Part shown: positions 1-8,202 of the stretch, piece by piece | How positions within the stretch are numbered: the stretch's first letter is position 1 | How the letters are laid out: the number at the start of each line of letters is the position of its first letter | Origin: Planosporangium sp963837285 | GTDB lineage: Bacteria > Actinomycetota > Actinomycetes > Mycobacteriales > Micromonosporaceae | NCBI GenBank assembly: GCA_963837285.1 | Contig: CAWIMS010000005.1 | Span: forward strand, 2,418,001-2,482,000 | DNA: 64,000 nucleotides | Reading direction: 5' to 3' | The notes under the pieces: model-generated | The model's database searches: none | What the model saw: only the letters and a program-made list of their open reading frames with translations | What the model was told of the DNA's origin: nothing | Position numbers and translations under genes: made by a program

Positions 1-588
1 CAGCATGTACGCAAAGAACAGGAACAGCACGATGGTGACGATCGATCCGTACGTGACGTCGGTGCCGCCGATCGTGAACGTCTGGCCCAGCGCCGTCAGC
101 GTCGACGGCACCCCGGTGACGGTCTGTTCCTGGGAGTAGATGTGGGTGAGCGCGAAGGCGATGTTGAGCATGCCCAGCGTCACGATGAACGGCGGCAGCG
201 GCACTCTCGTCACGAGTAGCCCGTTGGCCAGCCCGAAGGCCGTCGCCACAGCGAGCCCGAGCAGGATCGCCAGCAGCGGCGGCACGTGGTTGTGCACCGC
301 GAGCCGGGTCATCACGATCGAACTGAGCGCCATGATCGCGCCGTTGGACAGGTCGATGCCGGCGGTGAGAATGATCAGCGTCTGACCGATGGCCAGCGTG
401 CCAACCACCATCACCTGCTGGATGATCAACGAGAAGTTGCCGCCGGTGAGGAACCGGTCGCTGCGGATCGAGAAGAAGACGCACGCGATGATCAGCGCCG
501 CGAGGGGGCCGAGCGTCGAGCCGCTGAGCAGGCGCTGCCGGATTGACGGCGCGCCCAGATCCGGTGGCGCCACGGTAGATGTCGTCAT
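1..588 (-). CDS. Sugar ABC transporter permease, RbsC/FrcC type (partial)
   Basis: Inner-membrane permease of a monosaccharide importer; its C-terminal part lies beyond the left edge. The minus-strand translation starts at an ATG at 588 behind a GGAG box. It is strongly hydrophobic and contains the family signature LTAGIDLSNGAIMALSS, typical of ribose/fructose permeases. The stop of the upstream binding-protein gene is about 127 bases away, so the two are probably one operon read leftward, with the ATPase gene either further left or elsewhere. Similarity in style to fructose (Frc) systems and the neighbouring PfkB kinase suggest fructose or ribose, but the substrate is inferred. Confidence 0.85.
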   Translation of the reverse strand, partial: MTTSTVAPPDLGAPSIRQRLLSGSTLGPLAALIIACVFFSIRSDRFLTGGNFSLIIQQVMVVGTLAIGQTLIILTAGIDLSNGAIMALSSIVMTRLAVHNHVPPLLAILLGLAVATAFGLANGLLVTRVPLPPFIVTLGMLNIAFALTHIYSQEQTVTGVPSTLTALGQTFTIGGTDVTYGSIVTIVLFLFFAYML

Positions 589-714
589 TGGGGGTACTCC
601 AAGATCATCATCTCGATGATCGTCACGACTTCCCGGAAGTCGTGGCCTCCGGATGGCCCCGAGACCACAACTCTCCGGAAGTTGTGCCGATCATGGGTAC
701 GGGCTACGCCTGGC

Positions 715-1749
715 TCAGCCCCAGCAGTTGTCGAGGCCGAACTGCACGTCCTTGGAGTCGACGCCGGTAACCGCCTTGGCGGTGATCAGGGTGACGCCGG
801 TGTCGGTGTACCCGGAGACCTTCTTGCCGGTCTTCGCGAAGTCGACGACGGCGTCGACGCCCTGCGATGCCATCTTCAAGGGGTACTGCTGCGACGTCGC
901 GGCGATCTGGCCAGCCTGCACCGCCTTGACGCCGGTGCACCCGCCATCGACGGACACCACCAGGACGTCCTTGTCCTTGCCGGCCGCCTTCAGCGCGGTG
1001 TTCGCGCCGAGCGCCGCCGGCTCGTTGATGGTGTAGACCAGGTTGATATCCGGGCTCTTCTGCAGGCAGTTCTCCATCGCGGTCTGCCCCTTGGACTGGT
1101 CACCCTGAGTGTCCTGGCTGCACACCACGGCCGGCGCGGTGGCCTGCTGGGTGGCACTGGAGGTGATGCCCGACACGCCCCAGCCGGACAGGAAACCGTT
1201 GTGGCGCAGGACGCCGACCGTGATCCCGGGCGCCAGGTCCAGCGTCGCGATCTTCGCCGGCTTGTCGCCGAACGTCGCCTTCGCGTACTTGCCGATCAGC
1301 TCACCGGCGGTGAAGTTGTTGGTCGCGAACAGCGCGTCGACCGCGCTCTGCGGATCGGTGGGTGTGTCCAGGGCGATGACCAGCACGCCCTTGGCCCGCG
1401 CCTTCTGGATGGCGGGGATGATCGCCTTGGTGTCGCTCGGCGTGATCATGATGCCCTTCACGCCCGCCGCGACCATGTTCTCGATCGCGGTCACCTGGCT
1501 CGCATTGTCGCCGTCGAACTTGCCGGCGGCGCTCATCAGCGTGGCACCCTTGGCGGACGCCTCCTTCTGGGCGCCGTCCTTCATCTTGACGAAGAACGGG
1601 TTGGTCTCGGTCTTGGTGATCAGACCGACCTTCACCTCTCCTGAGCCGCTCGACGATGAACCGCTCGAACCGCCGCAAGCCGTGATCGCCATTGTCGCCG
1701 CGACGGCGACGGCGAGCAGGCCCGCTGCCTTGCGTGACGTACCTGACAT
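715..1749 (-). CDS. Sugar ABC transporter substrate-binding lipoprotein, FrcB/RbsB type
   Basis: Extracellular lipid-anchored sugar receptor of 344 residues. I chose the ATG at 1749 because it gives a basic-hydrophobic signal peptide ending in a lipobox (ITAC) and has a GAGGGA box upstream; in-frame starts to 1881 add an unlikely leader. The mature part begins with the periplasmic-binding-protein-1 pattern (VGLITKTETNPFFVKM) and contains ALDTPTDPQ and TNNFTAGELIGKY segments like fructose-binding proteins. It precedes the permease gene. Expression is probably controlled from the 1750-1969 gap shared with the divergent kinase, which holds LacI-like repeats. Fructose as ligand is an inference. 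Confidence 0.85.
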   Translation of the reverse strand: MSGTSRKAAGLLAVAVAATMAITACGGSSGSSSSGSGEVKVGLITKTETNPFFVKMKDGAQKEASAKGATLMSAAGKFDGDNASQVTAIENMVAAGVKGIMITPSDTKAIIPAIQKARAKGVLVIALDTPTDPQSAVDALFATNNFTAGELIGKYAKATFGDKPAKIATLDLAPGITVGVLRHNGFLSGWGVSGITSSATQQATAPAVVCSQDTQGDQSKGQTAMENCLQKSPDINLVYTINEPAALGANTALKAAGKDKDVLVVSVDGGCTGVKAVQAGQIAATSQQYPLKMASQGVDAVVDFAKTGKKVSGYTDTGVTLITAKAVTGVDSKDVQFGLDNCWG

Positions 1750-1816
1750 CAGTGCTTCCCTCGGATTGGCCGGCCAGCTGGACCGGGGTGGGGGTGGTTG
1801 CGTTAACGATGTCGCG

Positions 1817-1849
1817 TGCGCCATCGTTGTCATGCGCCAACGTTGTCGC
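1817..1849. promoter_or_regulatory. Tandem 16-bp repeat, candidate LacI-family operator
   Basis: Two adjacent 16-bp units (TGCGCCATCGTTGTCA and TGCGCCAACGTTGTCG) lie between the divergent sugar transporter and PfkB kinase genes. The second contains the palindrome CAACGTTG, and a GTTAAC-centred site lies just left at 1801. Central-CG palindromes are typical of LacI/GalR repressors, which often control such operons. No regulator gene is in the window, so the role is inferred. Confidence 0.4.
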
Positions 1850-1969
1850 ACACTGTCGTCCGTCTGAAACATTGACGTCAAGAGTTGTATTGAAATTTGC
1901 CCGAACGGACGATGTCATCGGGGCGGCGACAGCATGATCGGTTGTGCTAAAGGAAGCGAGGCGATCAAC

Positions 1970-3232
1970 ATGATCGTGGTATGCGGCGAGGCATTGATCG
2001 ATCTCGTTCCGGCGGGCCCGACCGGGCCGGCGGCATCCGGTGCCGAGCCGGCGGAGGCCGCTGCGCCGGCGGAGGCCACTGAACCGGCGGAGGCCACTGA
2101 ACCGGCGGAGGCCACTGAACCGGCGGAGGCCACTGAACCGGCGGAGGCCACTGAACCGGCGGAGGCCACTGAACCGGCGGAGGCCACTGAACCGGCGGAG
2201 GCCACTGAACCGGCGGAGGCCACTGAGCCGACCCCCGCCACAGCGCCGGCAACGGCCGCCGAGCCGGCGGTGACCACTGAGCCGGCGGTCGCCGCCGAGC
2301 CGGCCTCCGGCGCAGCACGACCGCCTTCCGGCGCGAGCGGCGGCATCTGGCGCGCCGCGTACGGCGGTGGCCCGGCCAACACGGCCGTCGCGCTGGCCCG
2401 GCTGGGCACCCCGGCCGCGCTCGCCTGCCGGCTGTCCGACGACGCGTTCGGCCGGCAGCTTCGGCGGTACCTGCTCGACAGCGGTGTCGACCTGCGACTC
2501 GCCGTGGCGGCTCCCCAGCCGACCACGCTCGCGGTGGTCGCGCTCGACCAGTACGGCGGCGCGGACTACCAGTTCTACATCAACGGCACCGCCGACTGGC
2601 AGTGGGCGACGACCGAGCTACCCGATGAGTTACCGGACGGAACGGTCGGCGTCCACATCGGCTCGCTGGCGAGCATCCTGCCGCCCGGCGCCGAGGTGCT
2701 GCGGCGCTGGATCGGCGCGCACCGCGACCGGGCGGTGGTGACCTACGACGTGAACGTACGCTCCGCGTTGCTGCCCGACCGGGACGCGTACCGCACGCAT
2801 GTCGCCGGCTGGCTCGACGTCGCCCACGTGCTGAAGGCCAGCCACGACGACCTGGCCTGGCTCGACCCCGACCGCGACCCGCTCGACGTCGCCAGGGCCT
2901 GGGTCGACCGGTACGATCTGACGCTCGCGCTGGTCACCCTCGGGCCGTACGGCGCGGTCGCGGTCCCGCGCGGTCAGGATCTGGTACGGGTACCCGGGGT
3001 GCACGTCGACGTGGTGGACACGGTCGGGGCGGGCGACACCTTCACCGCGGCGTTCCTGCACCGGCTGGCGTCCCGCGGCGAGCTGACCGCCGACGTGCCC
3101 GGGGCGGAGACGCTCACTGCCGCCCTCGACTTCGCGGTCGCGGCGGCCGCGATCGTCTGTACCCGGGAAGGCGCCCAACCACCTACCCTGACCGAGGTCG
3201 AGGAGCTGTTGCGGGCCAGAAACCCGGCGTGA
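1970..3232 (+). CDS. PfkB-family sugar kinase with an internal repeat insertion
   Basis: Cytosolic ribokinase/fructokinase-type enzyme that phosphorylates a sugar with ATP, probably the one imported by the divergent transporter. I chose the ATG at 1970 (MIVVCGEALIDLVP, the usual first strand) over 1934. The GGGPANTAVALARLG substrate motif and the C-terminal VDTVGAGDTFTAAFL motif with the catalytic Asp are both present. Between the first strand and the GGGPAN motif lies an extra stretch of about 90 residues rich in Glu, Pro, Ala and Thr, built on a six-residue EPAEAT unit. The rest aligns with a normal kinase of about 310-330 residues, so the enzyme is probably active with a disordered loop. 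Confidence 0.85.
   Translation: MIVVCGEALIDLVPAGPTGPAASGAEPAEAAAPAEATEPAEATEPAEATEPAEATEPAEATEPAEATEPAEATEPAEATEPAEATEPTPATAPATAAEPAVTTEPAVAAEPASGAARPPSGASGGIWRAAYGGGPANTAVALARLGTPAALACRLSDDAFGRQLRRYLLDSGVDLRLAVAAPQPTTLAVVALDQYGGADYQFYINGTADWQWATTELPDELPDGTVGVHIGSLASILPPGAEVLRRWIGAHRDRAVVTYDVNVRSALLPDRDAYRTHVAGWLDVAHVLKASHDDLAWLDPDRDPLDVARAWVDRYDLTLALVTLGPYGAVAVPRGQDLVRVPGVHVDVVDTVGAGDTFTAAFLHRLASRGELTADVPGAETLTAALDFAVAAAAIVCTREGAQPPTLTEVEELLRARNPA
2043..2310 (+). repeat. 18-bp minisatellite inside the PfkB kinase gene
   Basis: Eight perfect head-to-tail copies of GAACCGGCGGAGGCCACT occupy 2080-2223, with degenerate copies on both sides. The unit encodes Glu-Pro-Ala-Glu-Ala-Thr and keeps the frame, so changes in copy number would lengthen or shorten a loop without breaking the enzyme. 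Confidence 0.95.
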
Positions 3233-3323
3233 GCGCGATGGCCGCACCAGCGGCGTACCTGCAGGCGATCGGCCGCCGGGCCGGGTGACCCTGATACCCG
3301 CCCCTGATACCCGCCCTGATACC

Positions 3324-3347
3324 GGCCCCCGATGCTGGTGGGGGGCC
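3324..3347 (+). terminator. GC-rich hairpin after the kinase gene
   Basis: The inverted arms GGCCCCC and GGGGGCC enclose a 10-base loop about 90 bases downstream of the kinase stop. There is no T-run, as is common in actinomycetes. Just upstream, CCTGATACCCG-like units occur three times. Confidence 0.45.
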
Positions 3348-3464
3348 GCGTACGCCGGAAGTCGTATTCATGCGCGTCAACAACGCGACCTCGGCCCGAC
3401 GCGGCCGACCGGCCCGCGCGGCCATCCTTTGAGGTACGAGGACAGACGTACCAAGGAGGCGGCA

Positions 3465-3767
3465 ATGTCGATTCGTCAGGCATTCGGTGTGGTCGGAGTA
3501 GCGGTCAGCACCGTGCTCGCCGGCGCGGTCGGCGCGGCCGGTGACGCGGCGCCGCCGGCCGATCCACGGATCGTACGCGACCTGCTCACCGAGCTCGGGT
3601 TGGCTTCCGCCACCTCGTCACCGGTCGACCTGGACAAGGCGCTGCGCCGGTTCCAGTTCCGCTCCGGCCTGATCGCCGATGGCGTGGCCGGTCCGCGCAC
3701 GGTGCACGCCCTCGCCAGACGTGCCACCGATGTCCGCGAACTGCGCGAGCTGGGCCTGGCCGCCTAG
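3465..3767 (+). CDS. Small secreted peptidoglycan-binding protein
   Basis: A 100-residue protein with an N-terminal signal peptide (hydrophobic core VVGVAVSTVLAGAVGAAG) followed by one PG_binding_1-like domain (ALRRFQFRSGLIADGVAGPR). This fold binds peptidoglycan or acts as a targeting module; no catalytic domain is attached. The start at 3465 follows an AAGGAGG box five bases away. It stands alone between two terminator-like gaps and probably acts in the cell wall. The family is clear, the exact role is not. Confidence 0.75.
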   Translation: MSIRQAFGVVGVAVSTVLAGAVGAAGDAAPPADPRIVRDLLTELGLASATSSPVDLDKALRRFQFRSGLIADGVAGPRTVHALARRATDVRELRELGLAA

Positions 3768-3878
3768 CCCAGGCGACTGCTCCGACAGACCGGCCTATGA
3801 CGCCGGATCCGGCCACTCTTCCTAGATCGACGGGTGTGCCGGGCTGGTGCGAGACTGACTGGTGCGAGACTGAACGGT

Positions 3879-4703
3879 GTGACAGGCGCTGAGGTCTGTG
3901 CCGACCGGGCTGCGGCCGAGGCCGGGCAGCTCACCGTGAGCGACCTGCACGGGCTCACCGAGCAGCAGGCCGCCGCGGAACTGCTGCGCCGGGTCTGGGG
4001 TGCCCGCTCCCCCGACCAGCTGATCAACGTCGCCACGCTGCGGGCGCTCGCGCACTCCGGCAACTACGTCGTGGGCGGGTACCAGGACGGTCGGCTGGTC
4101 GCGGCCTCGGTCGCGTTCCTCGGGATGGGTCACCTGCATTCGCACATCACCGGCGTCGAGCGGACCGGGCAGAGCGCCGGCGTCGGGTACGCCCTCAAGC
4201 AGCACCAACGCGCCTGGGCGCTGGCCCGGGGCATCCCTGCCGTCCGGTGGACCTTCGATCCGCTGGTCCGCCGCAACGCGTACTTCAACCTGCACAAGCT
4301 CGGCGCCTCCGCGCGCGAGTACCTGCCCGACTTCTACGGCGCGATGGACGACGGCGTGAACACCGGCGACACCACCGATCGGCTGTACCTTTCGTGGGAG
4401 CTGGCATCGCCGGCGGCGGTCGCGGCCGCCCACGGTCATGTGTCCGATGTGGACCCGCGGGCCGGCGGTGCGGCCGTCCTGCTCGACCGGGTCGACGACG
4501 AGCCGGTGTCGCGGCCGGCTGACGGTGCGACCCTTCTGGTCGCCATGCCGACCGACATCGAGGCGCTGCGCGCCCGCGACCTGGGTGCCGGGTTGCGGTG
4601 GCGGCACGCGGTGCGGGAGGCGCTCAGTTCGGCTTTCACCAGGGGGTACATGGTCCGCGATGTGACCCGCGACGGGTACTACGTGCTGGGGGTGCCGGAG
4701 TGA
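3879..4703 (+). CDS. GNAT-family acyltransferase, putative N-succinyltransferase
   Basis: Protein of about 274 residues with a GNAT-like core (LVAASVAFLGMGHLHSH, then SAGVGYALKQHQRAWA, the usual acyl-CoA-binding region). Its stop overlaps the GTG of the enolase-superfamily gene by four bases, so the two are translationally coupled. In Geobacillus kaustophilus a GNAT succinyltransferase is encoded beside N-succinylamino-acid racemase and converts D-amino acids through their N-succinyl form; this pair fits that plan. The GTG at 3879 avoids a leader containing the direct repeat TGGTGCGAGACTGA; 3834 is the alternative start. Substrate assignment is inferred. Confidence 0.65.
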   Translation: MTGAEVCADRAAAEAGQLTVSDLHGLTEQQAAAELLRRVWGARSPDQLINVATLRALAHSGNYVVGGYQDGRLVAASVAFLGMGHLHSHITGVERTGQSAGVGYALKQHQRAWALARGIPAVRWTFDPLVRRNAYFNLHKLGASAREYLPDFYGAMDDGVNTGDTTDRLYLSWELASPAAVAAAHGHVSDVDPRAGGAAVLLDRVDDEPVSRPADGATLLVAMPTDIEALRARDLGAGLRWRHAVREALSSAFTRGYMVRDVTRDGYYVLGVPE

Positions 4704-5806
4704 AGCTCGCCGGGATCGAACTGCGCCGGGTGGCGATGCCGCTGGTCGCCCCGTTCCGGACGTCGTTCGGCACCGAGCACGAGCGCGACGTGCTACTGGT
4801 ACGGGCGGTCGGGCCGGACGCCGAGGGCTGGGGCGAGTGCGTGGCGATGGCGGAACCGTTGTATTCCGCCGAGTACGCCGACGGTGCCGCCGAGGTGATC
4901 CGCCGGTTCCTGCTGCCGGCCGTCGCTTCGTTGTCCACTGTGGAAGCACATACCCTGGAGTCGGTTTTCGTCGCGGTCAAAGGACATCCGATGGCCAAGG
5001 CGGCGGTGCAGACCGCGGTACTCGACGCGCAACTACGCTCGGCGGGCATGTCGTTCGGCACCTTCCTCGGCGCGGTCCGGCCGACCGTGCCGGCGGGTGT
5101 ATCGGTCGGCATCATGGACTCGATCCCGCAACTGCTCGACGCCGTCGACGGGTACCTTGCGGCCGGGTACCTCCGGATCAAGCTGAAGATCGAGCCCGGC
5201 TGGGACGTGGCGCCGGTCCGCGCCGTCCGCGAGCGGTTCGGCGACGACGTGCTCCTCCAGGTCGACGCGAACACCGCGTACACCCTTGCCGACGCCCGGC
5301 AGCTCGCCCGGCTCGACCCGTTCGACCTGCTGCTGATCGAGCAGCCACTGCCCGAAGACGACATCCGCGGGCACGCCCAGTTGGCGCGGCTCATCCGTAC
5401 CCCAGTGTGCCTGGACGAATCGATCACCTCGGCCCGCGCGGCGGCGGACGCGATCGCCCTCGGCGCGGCGACCATCGTCAATATCAAGCCGGGGCGGGTG
5501 GGCGGCTATCTGGAGGCCCGTCGGGTACACGACGTGTGTGCCGCGAACGGGGTGCCGGTCTGGGCGGGTGGCATGCTGGAGACCGGGCTCGGCAGGGCGG
5601 CCAACGTGGCGCTGGCCGCCCTGCCGGCCTTCACGCTGCCCGGTGACACATCGGCGTCAGACCGGTACTACGCCCGCGACATCACCAGGCCGTTCGTGCT
5701 TGAAAACGGGCATGTGCGGGTGCCGGTCGGGTCGGGCATCGGGGTCGAGCCCGACCCGGACGCGCTCGCCGAAGCCACCACCGCGACGGAGTGGTTGCCG
5801 CTTTAG
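4700..5806 (+). CDS. Enolase-superfamily enzyme: N-acylamino-acid racemase / o-succinylbenzoate synthase (MenC-like)
   Basis: A 368-residue member of the muconate-lactonizing subgroup. The expected catalytic set is visible: RIKLKIEPG (KxK, acid/base Lys), QVDAN, LIEQPL and CLDES (metal ligands Asp, Glu, Asp/Glu) and NIKPGRVGG (second Lys). The same scaffold makes o-succinylbenzoate in menaquinone synthesis and racemizes N-succinyl amino acids. Coupling to an acyltransferase, with no other men gene nearby, favours the racemase role, though dual function is common in this family. The GTG start at 4700 overlaps the upstream stop. Confidence 0.75.
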   Translation: MKLAGIELRRVAMPLVAPFRTSFGTEHERDVLLVRAVGPDAEGWGECVAMAEPLYSAEYADGAAEVIRRFLLPAVASLSTVEAHTLESVFVAVKGHPMAKAAVQTAVLDAQLRSAGMSFGTFLGAVRPTVPAGVSVGIMDSIPQLLDAVDGYLAAGYLRIKLKIEPGWDVAPVRAVRERFGDDVLLQVDANTAYTLADARQLARLDPFDLLLIEQPLPEDDIRGHAQLARLIRTPVCLDESITSARAAADAIALGAATIVNIKPGRVGGYLEARRVHDVCAANGVPVWAGGMLETGLGRAANVALAALPAFTLPGDTSASDRYYARDITRPFVLENGHVRVPVGSGIGVEPDPDALAEATTATEWLPL

Positions 5807-6408
5807 TACGGCTCATCGTCGGCGCCCGAGATGAGGTGTTGGAGGACAGGCTCCAGGACTGTCTTGAGGTCGACGGGATCGGCGTCGGCGAGTGCGGACA
5901 GTCCGATGAGTTGGCGCATGACCTGGAACCCGGCGACGATGGCCAGGATCATCGCGGCCCGTTGAGGTGCGAGGTCTCCGTTCAGCGCCGCGGTCAGCGC
6001 CCGGTGGTAGTGGGTCTCGATCTGCTCGCGGCCGATGTCGGCGGCCTGCTTGCTGGACGCCGAGTAGAGCATGATCAGGAAGCCGTCGAGCGGTGTCGTG
6101 CCGGTGGGGGTGATGTCGACGAGGGTCGCGGCGATGCGGGCGGCGAAGTCCGGGGAGTCGAGGTTGGCCTGGGTGAGGATGATCGGTTCGGTCATGATCT
6201 GGGCGATCACCGCGGCGAACAGTTGCTCCTTCGACCCGAAGTAACGGTTGACCATCATGGCGGTGACGCCGGCGCCCTCCGCGATCTCCCGGACCCCCGC
6301 GCCGTCGTATCCGTTGCGGGCGAAGGCTTGCCGCGCCGAGGCGAGGATCGCCGTGCGCTCGCGCGCACCGGCGCGATGGCCGGCGACAACCAGGCGATCG
6401 AGACCCAT
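5803..6408 (-). CDS. TetR-family transcriptional regulator, possibly with a replaced N-terminus
   Basis: About 201 residues. The HTH is clear (REIAEGAGVTAMMVNRYFGS), preceded by the usual ARERTAILASARQAFARNG helix, and a ligand domain follows. The only nearby ATG (6408) adds a dozen residues that are antisense to an isochorismatase remnant. The natural start therefore seems to have been lost in a deletion that joined this gene to its divergent neighbour. The 3' end overlaps the MenC-like gene by four bases, tail to tail. Function as a repressor is likely if translation still starts. Confidence 0.65.
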   Translation of the reverse strand: MGLDRLVVAGHRAGARERTAILASARQAFARNGYDGAGVREIAEGAGVTAMMVNRYFGSKEQLFAAVIAQIMTEPIILTQANLDSPDFAARIAATLVDITPTGTTPLDGFLIMLYSASSKQAADIGREQIETHYHRALTAALNGDLAPQRAAMILAIVAGFQVMRQLIGLSALADADPVDLKTVLEPVLQHLISGADDEPY

Positions 6409-6721
6409 CCGGACGTGGCGCCCCGGCCCGACGACATCATCGTCACCAAGAAGCGCATCAGCGCGTTCGCCGGCAGCGACCTCGACCTCGTCCTCCGCGC
6501 CGGCGACATCGACCACCTCGTCCTCACCGGCATCGCGACCAGTGGCGTCGTGCTGTCGACCCTGCGGCCAGGCGGCCGACCTGGACTTCAAACTCACCGG
6601 CCTGGCGGACGGCTGCCTCGACGCCGACCCCGAGGTGCACCGGGTGCTCACCGAGAAGGTCTTCCCGCGCCAGGCGGCGGTGGTATCAGTGGCCGATTGG
6701 GTTCGCACTCTTGTTCGATAA
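6376..6721 (+). pseudogene. Isochorismatase-like cysteine hydrolase remnant
   Basis: The C-terminal half of a cysteine-hydrolase domain is readable in two frames: KRISAFAGSDLDLVLRAGD and LTGIATSGVVLSTLR in the first, then after a one-base shift near 6570 QAADLDFKLTGLADGCLDAD and HRVLTEKVFPRQA. The N-terminal half with the catalytic Asp is missing. It runs head-to-head into the TetR gene on the other strand, so a deletion probably removed the 5' ends of a divergent pair. Not functional. Confidence 0.75.
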
Positions 6722-6745
6722 AGTGTCGTACCCGCGGTCTACGTT

Positions 6746-8089
6746 GTGGGTGTGAGGGAAACCCTGGCCGTGATGCGTAAGGCGCTCGACGAGTGCCCGT
6801 CGCTGGCGGTGTTCGGGTTCTCTCTCGACGAGATCGTGTCCTGTGTGGACGACCTCAACGTGGTGGTGCAGCAGGTCGCCGCGATGCAGCTCGCCCTGGT
6901 CCGGCAGGTCGACACGCTCGGGGTCGCGGCCGAGCTGGGGGCGACCAGCACGGTGGCCTGGCTGCGGGACCGATATCGGATGTCGGGTCGGTCGGCGTCT
7001 CATCTCGTGAAGCTGGCCCGGGCGGTGGATCCCGACACCGGCTCACCCGTCGCCGCCGCGCTCGCGGCCGGGGAGGTGAACGTCGACCAAGTCCAGGTCA
7101 TCACCGACGCGGTCGCCAAGCTCCCAGCCGAGCATCGCCGGGCTGGCGAAGAACACCTCGTCGAGGAGGCTGCCTGCTTCGGGCCACGGGAGCTGGGCCG
7201 GCTCGGGCAGCGGATCTTCGAAGTCGTCGCCCCCGAGGAGGCCGAAAAACAGGCCCGCACCGAGTTGGAGCGGGCCGAGCGGCGGGCCTGGCAGGCCCGG
7301 GGCTTGTGGCTGACCGACATCCCCGGCACCAGCAGCGTACGGGTCACCGGCACCATGACCCAGGAAGACGCCGCCACCTTCCGCGCCGCCACCGATCCGC
7401 TATGCGCACCCCGCACCAGGGGCCGCCGGGGCAACGCCGACAGCCGCGCCGGCCATGACGCCGGCAGCGAGACCGGCAGCGAGACCGGCAGCGTCGGCGA
7501 CGCCGAGCCCGCCGACCTGCGCTCGCCCGGAGAGCGGCGCCTGGACGCGGTCATGGAGATCTTCCGGCTCGCCTGCGCCCGCGGCCAACTCCCCGACAAC
7601 GGCGGCGACCGACCCCAGGTCGTGGTGACGATCGACTACGACAGCCTGCGCCGGCAGGTGGGTGTCGGCACGTTCGACGACGGCTCGTTGTTGTCACCGG
7701 CCGCCGCCCGGCGCGTCGCCTGCGACGCCGGCATCATCCCCGCCGTGCTCGGCGGGGCGAGCCAGCCGCTGGATGTCGGCCGGCAAGCCCGCCTCGTCAC
7801 CGGCCCCCTGCGCCGGGCGCTTGTCTTGCGGGACAAGGGATGCGCCTTCCCGGGATGCGATCGACCACCACGATGGTGCGACGCCCACCACGCTCTCCAC
7901 TGGAGCAACGGCGGCCCGACCGATCTGTGCAACCTGGTGCTCTTATGCGGCCACCACCACCGCCTCATCCACCACTCCGACTGGCAAATCCGGATCAACC
8001 CGAAAGACGGGCTCCCGGAATTCATCCCGCCCAGCTACATCGACGCCAGCCGACTGCCCAGACGAAACCAGTACCACCGGCGGGAGTGA
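6746..8089 (+). CDS. DUF222 / HNH endonuclease-domain protein (13E12 type)
   Basis: A 447-residue protein with an N-terminal DUF222 helical region and a C-terminal HNH nuclease motif (CAFPGCDRPPRWCDAHH, then LVLLCGHHHRLIHH). Such proteins are numerous in actinobacteria and behave like dispersed, possibly mobile nuclease genes; their biological role is poorly known. A short GSET repeat (12-bp DNA unit) lies mid-protein. The GTG at 6746 is the first start, with 6752 possible. It is intact although it sits in a zone of decayed genes. Confidence 0.8.
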   Translation: MGVRETLAVMRKALDECPSLAVFGFSLDEIVSCVDDLNVVVQQVAAMQLALVRQVDTLGVAAELGATSTVAWLRDRYRMSGRSASHLVKLARAVDPDTGSPVAAALAAGEVNVDQVQVITDAVAKLPAEHRRAGEEHLVEEAACFGPRELGRLGQRIFEVVAPEEAEKQARTELERAERRAWQARGLWLTDIPGTSSVRVTGTMTQEDAATFRAATDPLCAPRTRGRRGNADSRAGHDAGSETGSETGSVGDAEPADLRSPGERRLDAVMEIFRLACARGQLPDNGGDRPQVVVTIDYDSLRRQVGVGTFDDGSLLSPAAARRVACDAGIIPAVLGGASQPLDVGRQARLVTGPLRRALVLRDKGCAFPGCDRPPRWCDAHHALHWSNGGPTDLCNLVLLCGHHHRLIHHSDWQIRINPKDGLPEFIPPSYIDASRLPRRNQYHRRE

Positions 8090-8202
8090 GCCGCGACCTC
8101 AGGTCAGACTTCGCCGAGATGGCCCGAAGGTCGCCCGAATCGCGGCCACCCAGCGCACGGGTTCTGACGACCGGGTGGCAGTTCGCAAGCGCCAGCATGA
8201 CG

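Noticed and set aside
1915..2526. Open frames antisense to the PfkB repeat
   Set aside because: They arise from the 18-bp repeat being open in all frames; no domain and no ribosome site.
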